A DNA stretch of 64,000 bases from Diadema setosum (lineage: Eukaryota > Echinodermata > Echinoidea > Diadematoida > Diadematidae). The stretch lies in assembly GCF_964275005.1 (NCBI RefSeq), contig NC_092705.1, forward strand, positions 4,279,825 through 4,343,824, given 5' to 3'. The number at the start of each line of letters is the position of its first letter. The first letter of the stretch is position 1. Of the stretch, positions 37,539-48,948 are shown piece after piece. A program made the position numbers and the translations under genes. The notes below the pieces were generated by a model that saw only the letters and a list, made by a program, of their open reading frames with translations, did not search any database and was not told the origin of the DNA.

Positions 37539-39742
37539 ACACAAGAAAAAAACAAACAAACGAAACAGGAGAAACAAAACTTAGTAAGACATATAGGCCG
37601 TCACAATCGTTAGAGATAATCAATAGGGACAGTCGTTAGAATTTGACAAAAGCCTAACATGTCTTTAGTGTCTTAAAAAGTATAGCCAATCCAACGCATA
37701 GTATGAGTGTAATAAGAAACCCACGTTCTTTATAGAGTTCAAGAACATAAACTTTATGACATAATGAATTAATAAACCAAACTTGCCATACAGAAAACTA
37801 TAATCTGATCATTGCTGCTATCATGGGTATAGTTCGCTTTCACACTAGTTTGATTAAAGGGTATCAAACAATGTTAAAAGCATGATGTGCATGTACGTGG
37901 TGTGCATTATCTGTGTGGGCGATATCAATAGACAACGCTGTCTTACCATGACAGGACGGCTCTGGTGCACTCCAACTTGCGTCTGTACAAGTAATGGTAA
38001 CGGCTCCCACCAGAGTGTAGCCAGAATTACAGGTGAAGGTGACTACCTCCCCGTGGTAGTACGGTGAGGTATCACCCGATCTTTGTCCGTTGGGGAACGT
38101 GGACGCCAAGACACCACAGTTTTCTATGAAGTAAAATGTACCCATGTGTGAGTTATGACTATACAATACACACACACACACACACACACATGAACATGGG
38201 CAAGTTTCTTTATGTGAAGTATGTGGTATACATATTTCATCCTTAGTCTCCAAAACCCTAAATATGTGACAACATGGTTTTCCAAACAATAATAATGATT
38301 CTTATTAGTACGATCGACACACTGTGATGATACCCGCCAACTTTTTCCTTTCCCCACAAGCAATTCATTCTTCGAAAAAGCACCCTCTCACCAAGCATTT
38401 ATATGAAAGTTTCAAGATTAAATCATTCCTTTGATAATGACAACCTACTTTCTTAGATTTAAATATTTTTTCTTTTCTATTATATTGCTTGTTCAACACA
38501 AAGTTTGTACGTTATAATCCGATGGTGTACTCGCGCATTTTTCTTTCCCCCCCCCCCCCTCTCTCTCTCTCTCTCTCCCTTCTGCGTCTCTTTCATTCTT
38601 CCTAGACGTTTAGTTATCAACTTAATCCGAGGTACAGTTGAATGTTCAAAACGGAATGTTTACCTTCTAATCAATATTTTGCCATGGCATTATATTTACC
38701 GATATAAATGTTATCACCTGGATCTTCAATGTTGTTTTTTGTTTGTTTGTTTGTTTGTTTGTTTGTTTGTTTGTTTGTTTGTTTGTTTGTTTGTTTTACT
38801 GAATGAAATAATATACAGAGGCCAACTAGGTATGGGATATTATGCTCACCGTAGCACACGGGGTCAGCAACATCGAAGTTCCCATTGCTACAAGTCATGT
38901 CTGTATCCGTTCCAGTCCCTGTCGAGTAGCCGGGATCGCATTCCACCGTGATGGTGGTGGCGTGATCTACCAGTGGGAGCTGCGTGGCGTAGTCAGAGTT
39001 AGCTACCACAGGTGGAACGCACTTGTCTAGATCGTGAATAAACAAGAAAACGCACAGCCTGTATGAAGGGGATATCGGTCTAGTAAAAGTTGTTCCCGCG
39101 CAGCTAAACAGATGTTAGACTGCATGTAGAGTGCTTATATATTACGTTGTCGGGAGGGGTGGGTGGGGGTTAGAAATTATCTTAACAATAAGGTAATCAT
39201 TGAATGAGTGCCTCTATCTTTATATCTGCACGCGTTAACAAAGTACCGGTTTGAGAGAGAAACAGGAATTCGAATAATGTGTTGCCAAGAAGAGAATCTG
39301 ATGTAAACAAAGCAATGGACTTTTGCAATCAAAGCAATAATCGTGTATATGAAAAAAAAAAAGCGCACAAAAGAAAGACATTGTTCTCTGACTCTAATTA
39401 ATGAATACTAACCAAGAAAATGAAGAGAAGATAACAACAGAAAGCAGAAATGTGGTTTCCGAGGTGTGAAGACGGCACTCAAAGAGAGATTATCGTAATG
39501 ACATCTGGCATTTTAGAATAGTCATGAGAATGATTATGTATTGTGCATCAGACACGCCTTACGCGGACTGCAGCATGGTTTTCTTGCTTTTCCTCACAAA
39601 GTAGTACACTTTCACACGTACACTCGCGCGTATATTATTTCTGAGGTAGCTGGTGTATCAAAATGATACGAACATTTACATATGCATATACCAGTTGATG
39701 AATAAGTACTTGGATGAAATTATAAACAGATTAAAAACCGCA

Positions 39743-39783
<41 letters not shown>

Positions 39784-42700
39784 TTGTGCGTCTCTTTCAT
39801 TCTTCCTAGACGTTTAGTTATCAACTTGATCCGAGGTACAGTTGAATGTTCAAAACGGAATGTTCGCCTTCTAATCGATATTTTGCCATGGCATTATATT
39901 CACCGATGTTATCACCTGGATCTTCAATGTTGTTGGTTTTTGTTTGTTTGTTTGTTTGTTTACTGAATGAAATAATATTCAGAGGCCCACAAGATATGGG
40001 ATAATGCTCACCGTAGCACACGGGGTCAGGCACATCGAAGTTCCCATCCCTACAAGTCATGTCTGTATCCGTTCCAGTCCCTGTCGAGTAGCTGGGATCG
40101 CACTTCACTGTGATGGTGGTGGCGTGATCTACCGGTGGGAGCTGCGTGGCGTAGTCAGAGTTAGCTACCACAGGTGGGACGCACTTGTCTAGATCGGGAA
40201 TAAACGGGGTAAACGCACAGCCTGTATGAAGGGGATATCGGTCTAATAAAAGCTGTTCCCGCGCAGCTAAACAGATGTTAGATTTTTTTGATAGATACTT
40301 TATTTTCTGCAAATTAATATACAAAAGTTACATAATCATGAACATGTGGAAAACATACAAAGTAAATTTAAAACAGAGTCGTTTGACTTGCATAAACAAC
40401 GATATAAAAGGAAATTAATGATATACAGTATGCATGTCGACTTATGCAGCAGGGATTACAATAACAATTGTAGTTAAGCGATTTTGCAGAGGGTCGCCAT
40501 TGACTGTAAGCATTGCTTGAAAGGATGGCCGGCCCGAGGAAAAGGTAGGCACGTATACTAGATTCGTAACAATACAAATTCTGCTGCGGAGATTCAGGGG
40601 AAAATAAACTCTGATGTGTGATGGCGGTGAATGTGCGTGCAAGTGCAAGTGCTTGAAAGTGCACAAGGGCAGACAGGCTGGAATTTAAAATAATAGAATT
40701 GGTCTGCTGGAAGAGGGAACGATATGCGATGTTGCTGTCGGGAAACCAACATTAGTCATAACATTATAAATTATTTGTTTTTAGATCGTATTTGAAGTAT
40801 ACTGTAATAAAATGTGCTTCTTTAAGTTTGCTTTGAATGAAAACAAGGAGGCACACTGTTTCAACTCCTCAGGAAGAGTGTTCCATGTATCCGGACCGTG
40901 ATGTCTGAACGACTTTTGAACAAGTAAAAGCTTTGGATTACTTAAATAAAAATCATGGGGACGACGGGGTATGAGTGAATATGATCATTGATTCGGGCAT
41001 TATGAAAAAAAAAATGGTAATAAATTTCGAGTGTGTTATACATAAATATGGCAGTCAGATATAAATGTATATCATGGGCCTTTAGAGTTTTTAGGCGATA
41101 AAATATGGGATCAGTGTGAGCCAAGAAATTTGAATGTGTGCATATACGAAGAGCCTTTTTCTGAAGAAGAAAAACTGTGTTCAATTTAGTTTTGCTACAG
41201 TTGCCCCATACAATATTGCAATACATTACATATGGTAAAAATAAAGTGTTATATAATATAACATTATTAAAGTTTGATCATTAAATAAATACTTTATTCT
41301 CCTTAAAACACCAGTTGCTTTAGATATTGCCGTTGTAATATTCTGGACATGAGTATTCCAAGTTAGATTGCTATCTCTCTCTTAGGGTCACTCCTAGGAA
41401 CTTGGTTGAATGTTTCTCAGCAATGTTTGTATCATCAATAGAAATACTTTGAGGAAGGTGGTATTGGGATTGAAGCGTATGAAAGTGTATAAAACATGTC
41501 TTATCAATATTCAATGAAAGCTTGTTACTTCTAAACCATTTCGAGATGTTGCTTAATTCCATATTCAGTTTATCAACCAGTGTTGCAATGTCCTTATGGG
41601 AATAAAAAAAAAAAACGTTGGTGTCGTCTGGAAATAAGATGAATTTTAAACGAGGAGAGGAATTGACAATATTAACGTAAATCAAAAAAAAATTGCATGT
41701 AGAGTGCTTACATAGTATACGGTTTCGGGAGGTGGTGGGTGGGGGTTAGAAATTATCTTAACAAAGGTAATCATTGAATGAGTGCCTCTATCTTTATATC
41801 TGCACGCGTTAACAAAGTACCGGTTTGAAAGAGAAACAGAAAGGGAATAAACTTACATATTTGAAAAAAGAATAGACATTGTAGTATCTAGTAAAACGTT
41901 TTTTGTCGAAAAACAGAAGTTCTGTTAGAAAAAAATAAACGTACTAGGACAACATTTCTTGACAATTTCATAAATATTGCCCTTGCATAATTACGTTCAC
42001 AAGAAGGCCTATATAGCAATGACAACTCTTTTCATCCAAGCTTTGGGTGGCAAGAATCACTTTATGTCCCCCTTTCTTGACTTGAATTAGTTTTTGCATG
42101 TGATGAGCTTTAGATCGGAACCAGAGCAAATGGTAATATACCACAAGCCCATAAAGAAGAGTAATGTGTCTGTTGGTGTGTTATGCATGAAGTAAGTACC
42201 ATGTCAGTTTGTCATGGGTGACGTAAGCTCGAGTAATCATGCTCACCTGCACAGCTAGGCACGGTAGAAGGATTCCACGTACCACCAGACTCACACCTAC
42301 TTGTGGTCACACCCACGAGAGAAGAGTTGTCGCACCCAAAGGTGACTGTCTCGAATGCATTGTACTCCGATTTGTCAGGAAATATCGTGCCCTTGTCGTC
42401 TAGGGTAGGATTAGGGCACGTATTGTCTGAATGGAAAGAGTTTGAAACGAGACTTGTGAAAGGATTGTACAGGGATATTGTAATGACGAAGAAGCACCAT
42501 ATTTTATCGTTATTCTAATAATGAGAAGACCAGCGCGAAAATTTTGAAACGAAGAAGAAATAAATAAACAGTACACACGTCTCGCACCGATACCCATGCA
42601 GAAAGTATCCTGTATCTAGTTTTCGTCATTGGAATCACCGACAAAATATGGAAGGATAATTCTTTCATGCCTCATTCAAGGAGTATAGAAATAAGGATAC

Positions 42701-45700
42701 TAAAGTAAAAGTAGTTTATCCTTTACAGTAAAAATATATATCAGATATCCAGTGAGCAAGCTGAACTGTGAAACGTTGTCAGCTGATGCGTGGCAAATGT
42801 TGTTTACCGCATACGCTATATGCGATACTTTGCTTTACTTTGGAACAAACGCAAATAGCAAACGTACGAACATGTTTTATGGTGATTGTTTGTTATAGTT
42901 GCTGGTAAACTTTTTCGAACAAGAATGGACAATAATCAAATCCAATAACATGTTGACCCATTGTCATTGAGATGTCAATTTAAAGGACGCTTAATATTTC
43001 ATATATGAGCTCTGACAGGCCATGTGACATTTTAGACGTATCACTATACCTTCACATGTGGGGGCAAATGGAATGGCCCATTGTCCATCGCTGCCGCAGT
43101 CGTTAAAGGGAGGCCCGTACAGAGTACCAGGGCATTGATAGAGAATACGGTCGCCGCCATCGTAGCAGTCTTGTTTTGGAGATGGGTCATTATACGTTCC
43201 TTCTTGTGCCGGTATATCTTCAAAACAGCATTCTGTAATGAGAGAACAACATGAAGCACCGACAGTTAGATGGATTGAAGCAATAAAAGTGGATTCGTGC
43301 TCTATATTTGTTATTGTTTTGTTCTGTTTTGCTCTTTTGTGTGTGTGTGTGTGTGTGGGGGGGGGGGTTACCGACTCGCAATCATTAATCTAGGACAAAC
43401 AAACACAATGCAAGAACAACTAATGAAATTGAAATTTAAAAAAAAAAGTCATCACGGCCACAATTTATGACAGAGTCGACGTGCCATTCTTTTTTTATAG
43501 ACGTCACATTTCTGTCAAGCCTAATAGCATCGAAAGGTCATCATTGTGGTTGTACAGGACATTATATCGAATGTGAATGTTGTGTCCATTTTTTTATTCA
43601 GCAGAATTTTCATTGCCAGTGGCATTGCACATATCTCTCTAAAAAAAGAAGAGTGAAAATCTTCACTCTTGAAGGAGTGAATAACAGAAAAGAGTGAGTT
43701 TCGAGTGAAATTGGAGTGAATAATTAGTGAAAATGTTAATTTTCACTAATTTTGGAGTGACCTCAGGGATCACTCGAAGATTTTGGAGTGATCCCTGAGG
43801 TCACTCCAAAATTAGTGAAAATGAACATTTTCACTCGAAATTCGCTCCAATTTCACTCTAAACTCACTCTTTTCTGTTATTCACTCCTTCAAGAGTGAAG
43901 ATTTTCACTCTATCGTTTTTTAGAGAGTACAGACAACATAATGAATTACACACTAATCCCTGTGAGATCTGAGATCTTTAAAGTGGAAATTCAAAGAAAA
44001 TTATACAACTTGGTATAAATTATGTGCTGTGTTTTATTCATGCTAGAATCTTGGAAATTACAAAATGTAAGACTTTTGCTCATTCCACTGCGGGGAATGC
44101 AACAAGAGCAAAGAGAAAATCTTTACGATGTCTGGCGTAATGCAAGCACTTCGGATAAATTTGGGAAAATTCGGCGAAGGTTTTACTGATGTAATAAACT
44201 GGTCCAATCTAACAGCAGCAGACGACTTGCCGCAGCTAAAACATTATCATATTACAAGTGCATTCATTTGCTACTGAAGAAGAGGTTAAATTTCAGTGAA
44301 TGGGGCTAATTGTGATAATTGTAATTGCGATTTTGTGATCTTTGAGATGAAATACTAATGTTGAATATATTTATGAATTGTCAAGGTAAATGCATCGCTT
44401 TGTAACTGTCGAGGTTTCAAAAAGTTTAATCCTGCTCCACTTATAACTGTATAAGCTGTAAGTAAAGAGCTTATGATCCCCACTTCATGCTCCGAAGATT
44501 TTTGGCAAAGTGCATCATTACTGAGTCACTATAGTTACAAAATTGGAAAGTGTTAATTAACCGAAGCGGAGCCGAACTCGCATAAATAAACCCTGCTCTC
44601 TAAACAAGGTTGATCCTGATCCTATGACTATCTGCATTTGTATAGCGTGAATCATTATAATGCATGTTGAGTTTGGACGCGTATGAACTGAGTTTTATTT
44701 TCAAGATCCACGGAATGGGAACTAACGACACATTTTAGCTCTGCCACGTCAAATCAAGTAAAGGGGAAAAGAAACAACAAAAGATGATGATAATGATATA
44801 TGATAATATGAGTAAGAGTATGTAGCGACGGGAACAATAAATCACTCGAATAGGCACAAATGATGCAAAGGGTAGCAACATTTTAGTCACCAAATTACAG
44901 AAAAAACACAACAATAAAATATGTCGAAAAAAAAACCCAAACAGATGATTAAAATGATTGAAATCCACTGCATCTCGGCGGAATTCAGGTCACGCACTCA
45001 CACATATGATTATTATACACAGACACAAGCAGACAGAATACACACATCTGACAAGCATTCAAAAGTACCCCCCCCCCCACACACACACACACACAACAGA
45101 ACGTATTCATCATAATCACTAATATGGAAGAACATTGATTAGTGACGCTGTCCGCATACTTACGACCTGACGTGCATGATGACGTGGGGCCTGGGGAAAA
45201 ATAACATGAGAATTTATTATTAGCCATTGTTATGACGAGAACAACATTCAAATCTTACATTTCTTTGCAGGTATCAAAAATAACAAAATTCTCCCACTAA
45301 TCACAGAATAAAGCTTAGTCTCTAAAGACCAGCTTCCATGTCATCATATCTGTATGTTTTTCCCCATTGTACTCACTACATCAAATAGCCCCCCTTTCTG
45401 GAGGTTAGTTTTATGGTCTTTTTTACCTTTGATCGTCTTGTTATCCTCATACTTCAATAGTATGCTTATCCAATGTTATCTGGCTTACTTTAACCATGTC
45501 TAATATCTTCCAAATAATTATGTAACCGCATAGCACACGTAAAAAAAGGAATGGCAATTGGTTGTCATTCTAGTATCATAGGCCTACATCTGTTCCATTG
45601 ATTATTCTCCATTTAACATATGAAAATTGGGTGTCCTGCTTTAAAGTAATCATTAACATCGAGTATTGTGTTGGAAATTGAAACTAGAGAGCATCAGTTA

Positions 45701-46470
45701 TTGCATATGCATGATGCAAAAATACTCACTATTATAGCATGATGCTTGAACACCTGGAAAGCACGAAAAAGAAAGGAGGAAAAAAAATCACACTACGTAG
45801 ATGTCAGAGTACCTGCCGCAATCACAAAAACTGAAATGCAGAAATTAATAGCCACTTAATAAATTAGGGGTTTTTAAAGGACTTAAATCAAAAATGCTTT
45901 TTGATTGACTCACACACAAAGGTCATGTCAAGGACATTCATTCTCAACTTTTTGAAGCTGGTGTTTTACAATCTGACAATGTATTCTATGAAGTAAGATA
46001 CTATAATCACTGTGTACTCCATCAACAGTGTTTCATAATATTATATTTTATCTCTTTCTTCGGTGCGCTGCTACTTCATTGCTCGGAAGCGAAACAAATT
46101 GCAAGGCAAAAGTAAGACAATATAAAAATGAAAATAAGATTTGATAAACATTCCCTGTTGAAGATATTCATGCAATTCGTCAATTCATAACTCTATCCCC
46201 GTCAGATCGTTACGTGTTCATTACACACATGGAACCTTATAGGTGACGGAATTACCGACAAGGTCATTATGAATGTATACAATGCTTCACCTATCGATTA
46301 TAGGCCTATCACCACGCTACAATCTGAGATCGTTATACAATTAATTAATAACTTATACAATTAATCAGCTTTTATGCACAGGGTGATGGTCACTATAAAA
46401 ACAGGTACGTACCGGATATAAGGGCAATGAAGACTGTTGTATATAGCGAAGCCTGGTAATCGAGAATCAT
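29020..46470 (-). CDS. Secreted multi-CCP (sushi) protein with single-cysteine microexons, 15 exons
   Basis: Exons in transcript order: 46470-46413 (signal peptide), 45753-45730, 45190-45164, 43232-43050, 42426-42247, 40188-40012, 39026-38850, 38123-37947, 36808-36782, 35052-34870, 34165-33983, 32826-32812 (weak), 31681-31502, 29963-29781, 29039-29020 (stop). Every internal exon is phase 1-1 and the coding length is 1794 bases. Seen: nine CCP modules of about 60 residues with the four-cysteine/Trp pattern, one exon each. No transmembrane segment or GPI-type tail is present; the protein ends DGEPTI. Known: CCP modules bind complement fragments and other ligands in secreted immune and adhesion proteins. 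Function here is unknown; an immune or coelomic-fluid role is inference. No serine protease, C-type lectin or VWA domain was found, so it is not a factor B or C2 homologue. Confidence 0.85.
29781..32838 (-). CDS. CCP gene unit 3: microexon m4 (doubtful) + CCP A3 + CCP B3
   Basis: A3 (31681-31502) reads CRFQNIPTQLGTYHDPAP to FGPACY; the second Cys of the CC pair is Arg, leaving five cysteines. B3 (29963-29781) reads NTCGRPILDDKGTISPDK to SAVPSCA. m4 aligns with m2/m3 over 32838-32812 and keeps the GTAAGT donor, but the acceptor AG is absent at the homologous place. An internal CTCAG allows a 15-base exon (32826-32812, ending CASQ) that stays in phase. A3 and B3 are firm; m4 is not. Confidence 0.78.
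30200..31050 (-). mobile_element. 5'-truncated LINE fragment in the CCP gene
   Basis: Minus strand reads FYNTIIFILKYIIFRSRSEG and onward to GLHLLKWE, like the C-terminus of L1/Tx1-type ORF2 proteins. An AATAAAA motif sits near the far end (30220). A C-rich CACA minisatellite (30640-30800) and a CA tract (31061-31092) flank it. It lies between A3 and B3. Confidence 0.5.
31256..31310. repeat. Partial copy of the TTTTCGCG MITE
   Basis: TACTGTATACGC followed by TTTTATTTTCGCGAATTTCG matches one end of the element at 59766-59973. Confidence 0.6.
33983..36808 (-). CDS. CCP gene unit 2: microexon m3 + CCP A2 + CCP B2
   Basis: m3 (36808-36782, 27 bases) reads DTSSCTSA between GTAG and GTAAGT, very like m2. 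A2 (35052-34870) reads CCFEDLPAQEGTYFDPSP to FAPTCE, again with six cysteines. B2 (34165-33983) reads CPRPTLDDKGTISPDKSQY to STVPSCA. Order, phases and lengths repeat unit 1. Confidence 0.85.
37487..37535. repeat. (CA)n tract
   Basis: About 22 CA units with one T interruption, in the CCP intron between D and m3. Confidence 0.9.
37947..38123 (-). CDS. CCP D: canonical sushi exon
   Basis: This exon matches the textbook CCP pattern best: NCGVLASTFPNG, VTFTCNSGYTLVGAVTITC and WSAPEPSCH, with four cysteines and the Trp. Acceptor CATAG and donor GTAAGA flank it. It stands alone between the C pair and the second unit. Confidence 0.9.
38558..39270. repeat. Duplicated segment, copy with CCP C2
   Basis: The segment runs from a CT tract through TCTTTCATTCTTCCTAGACG, a GTTT tract and exon C2, to GGTTAGAAATTATCTTAACA and GAGAGAAACAGG. 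Its partner is 39747-40282 plus 41693-41840. Confidence 0.85.
38850..40188 (-). CDS. CCP C1 and C2: near-identical tandem sushi exons
   Basis: Exons 40188-40012 (C1) and 39026-38850 (C2) encode almost the same module: CVPPVVANSDYATQLP, a GTGTDTDMTC segment and a final DPVCYG, four cysteines each. The conserved Trp before the last Cys is missing (NFDV occupies the place). Flanking intron sequence, including a GTTT tract and a CT tract, is duplicated with them. Because CCP exons are phase 1-1, such duplication adds a module without breaking the frame. Confidence 0.88.
39747..41840. repeat. Duplicated segment, copy with CCP C1, split by a LINE
   Basis: Same order of blocks as the 38558-39270 copy, but interrupted after ACAGATGTTAGA (40282) and resumed at GCATGTAGAGTGCTTA (41694). 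The interruption is the LINE at 40283-41692. Confidence 0.85.
40283..41692 (-). mobile_element. 5'-truncated non-LTR retrotransposon in a CCP intron
   Basis: Minus strand carries a decayed reverse transcriptase: KFILFPDDTNVFF (the usual FADD with Ala to Pro), WFRSNKLSLNIDKTCFIHF and TKFLGVTL, then ILLQKKALRICTHSNFLAHT-type sequence after frameshifts. A T run at 40284-40289 is the poly(A) end seen from plus. It is inactive. Confidence 0.85.
42247..45190 (-). CDS. CCP gene unit 1: microexon m2 + CCP A1 + CCP B1
   Basis: m2 (45190-45164, 27 bases) reads PTSSCTSG between CCCAG and GTAAGT. A1 (43232-43050) starts CCFEDIPAQEGTYNDPSP and ends FAPTCE; it has six cysteines where a CCP needs four. B1 (42426-42247) is an ordinary CCP with TCPNPTLDDKGTI, FGC and NPSTVPSC. 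All junctions are phase 1. Unit 1 is closest in sequence to unit 2, including the intron just downstream of A (42961-43049 against 34795-34869), which argues for recent duplication. Confidence 0.82.
43635..43927. mobile_element. 293-bp near-perfect palindrome (MITE) in a CCP intron
   Basis: From CTCTCTAAAAAA to TTTTTTAGAGAG the two halves are inverted copies over about 140 bases each, centred near 43781. Arms are built from GAGTGAAA-like blocks. Confidence 0.85.
45730..45753 (-). CDS. Microexon m1 (24 bases, one Cys)
   Basis: A CCAG acceptor and a GTGAGT donor bound 24 bases that read GVQASCYN in phase with exon 1 and with the next microexon. It is the first of four very small exons with a single cysteine. 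It resembles m2 and m3 only in having S-C at the centre. Confidence 0.6.
46413..46470 (-). CDS. CCP gene exon 1: start codon and signal peptide
   Basis: The exon encodes MILDYQASLYTTVFIALIS and the first base of a Gly codon, then a GTACGT donor. The hydrophobic stretch LYTTVFIALI followed by S-G fits a short secretion signal. The next exon begins in the matching phase. A TATAATA-like sequence lies about 45 bases upstream on this strand (near 46513-46519) and may be a core promoter element; this is weak. Confidence 0.75.
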
Positions 46471-48136
46471 CGTCTTTTTATTTCCTGGACACGCTGGAGA
46501 ATGATACCACCTCGTATTATACCAAGATGTCTGCCAGTTTTGGGATTTTAATCTCTTTTCTCGATAAATGAATAGGCTATGACAATATCATTGAAAGACT
46601 GGTTTCGCACCAAGGAAAGTCACCTAATTGTAGAAGGTGGAATCTAGAAGTTTCCCACAATATGAAAAAGAAAAAAAAAAACACTCCCAAACAAAACAAA
46701 CAAAGAATAGCTGATAGAGGGCCAAAGCATGTGAAGGCGCCTCTGTGGGGTTAAACAGAGTAATTGAATCCTACAAAGCTTGCGATTAACCTCTTGCGTG
46801 TCCGGACTTGAAGAAGCTTTCATACAGTATAATTCTGCAATTTCTTTCACGAAATCGGTTCGTTTGTGTCATTGGGGGTACGAAGCACGACGTGAAGAGA
46901 CGTGTTGTTTAACAGCAAAATTTTAATGACATGATTATCAGACGAATGGTTTATTGTCATACGAATGGGCATGTGGAATTTTATTTTCCTTGTGTATATA
47001 TGTTCTCGTTCTCACCGTAGTAGACAAATTCGTCTTGTATATCCTTGACTGATCATTATCTCCTGGAGATAACGATTTTTTTTCTGGATTTTATTGATCA
47101 GAACAAAACATTGTCCTTTTTCATAAATCATTATTATGGAATATGAATTTTTGACATCACAAAAACAAACATTTTTAACAGCATTCAATGACAGTAAAAT
47201 TACAAAGCGTCTGATCCACTTTTGGACTCGCATATAGACGTTGACATCAATACAGTCTAGAATCATATACACAGAAAACGAGGGAAAGAAAAAAAAAGAA
47301 AAATAACAATTATACTCTGACACACTCATGTTGAGGCCACTAGGAAATGCACTGTGTGTGTTTGACACTTTCACACTGCATTGTAAGTCAGTGAGTGGAT
47401 GTGCCTTGGCTTTCCAACAAAGAGGTCTCCCGTTCGAGTATAATACGCTTGTAGCTTCAATGTCTTTACCGAAAGCAGTAGGCCTATACGTGTGCTCTTC
47501 GCATTCATAGTCATTCGGTATGATTCTACGACCATCTCTCCTGTGTAAACTTTGCTTGAAATATCTGAATACTTCCTTAGTTGCATCATTTATCCTCAGT
47601 CCTTAGTAAGAGTCTTACCTACATGAAAGTATTGTTTTCACTAGTAACACGATTATCATCATTGATATTGATATCCATTATCTTTGTTTTGGAAATTAAG
47701 TTTTAAAACATCGCCCTTTGTCAACCATTCGTCAAACTGTCACTGTAGTACGTCGATAAGAAAAGCATAAAGAGAAATGCTAAATGTCCCAAAATACACG
47801 CAAACCCAGAGAGTCGCACCAATAAGCACACAACGTGTTCAGAAAATCTGAAATAACCATGATGGCCGAATAGAAAATAGAAGTAAAGAACAGAATATGT
47901 CAGTTGGTAGGAGGGAATACGTTGTTTGTTTGTTTTTAACCTTCTGTGTCATCTTCCATAAAGAGGCCAGAGAGCAATATAGACCTGAGGAGAAGAGCAA
48001 CACAAAGTACCTGCCACTTCTTAATCTCGCTGTATTCTTGTTCTCCTTTTTATAATTATCTTCATTTTAAATGATCACCACCTGTTCTGTCCTTTCTCGT
48101 CAGTGTATAGAATAGCGACGTCCCTTTAAACATCAG

Positions 48137-48310
48137 CTGGGCACCGTTTCATGAAAGTTGTCAGCCCTGACAAGTTGTCAGTTTCTGACAATCACCATGG
48201 TAACAGTCAGACACCTGAGCTTCTCAGCCAATCAAAACCAAGGATTTTACTGAAGTTGTCAGAAACTGGCAACTTGTCAGGGCTGAAAACTTTCATGAAA
48301 CGGTGCCCAG
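48137..48310. mobile_element. 174-bp MITE
   Basis: CTGGGCACCGTTTCATGAAA and its inverted partner TTTCATGAAACGGTGCCCAG form the ends; TTGTCAG blocks also mirror each other inside (GTCAGCCCTGACAAGTTGTC against CAACTTGTCAGGGCTGA). Confidence 0.85.
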
Positions 48311-48859
48311 ATGCGAAGCAGCATGCCTTTGTAGTACTATAGTAGGCCCTATATGATTATTATATACACGAATATAGATTATTATATACACGAATATAGA
48401 GTTGATCGCAAAACTATTGAACTTCATTCTCTTTAAGTGGAGATATTTGTGATTAAAACATAAAAAAGGAAATGATATGGGATGTTTTTTAATCATAAGC
48501 TCAAAAGCATTATGTAACTAGATATATCACTGGAATTGTTGGAATGGTTGGCTGGAATGGTGTGTGTGTGTGTGCGTTTGGCAAATAGGATGAAATTAAG
48601 GTTCGAACATATATTTATCTGTGTTTATGATAAGTCATACAATGTTTGTCCCACATGTATTGGTGACATTGCTCATCAATGTCATATCTCACATGCCGTT
48701 TGTGACCAACTTAGACTGTAATCGTAGATTTACACATTGTGTGTTTCTTATGTAACAGCTGGATGTTTGTTTGGAATGGGCTTAAGATTTCCCTATACGT
48801 TGTATATAAAACACGAAGGTTTTATGAAGCTGTGTGACTGTAGACAACTTATGTAATGT

Positions 48860-48948
48860 AAGGTGTGAGTTTTCTTAATTCACTTTGTCTCCCTCTAGAA
48901 ATTAAGTTTCATTTCTAGAGGGAGACAAAGTGAAGAAAATTCACACCT
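48860..48948. repeat. Hairpin with about 40-bp arms
   Basis: AGGTGTGAGTTTTCTTAATT and CACTTTGTCTCCCTCTAGAA are inverted as TTCTAGAGGGAGACAAAGTG and GAAGAAAATTCACACCT, with a loop under 10 bases. Confidence 0.85.

Noticed and set aside
40368..40664. Two open frames near the CCP C1 exon
   Set aside because: They lie in the 3' part of the truncated LINE and match no domain.
47385..47445. Box-B-like CCCGTTCGAGT
   Set aside because: No box A at proper spacing and no cloverleaf; could be an old SINE scrap.
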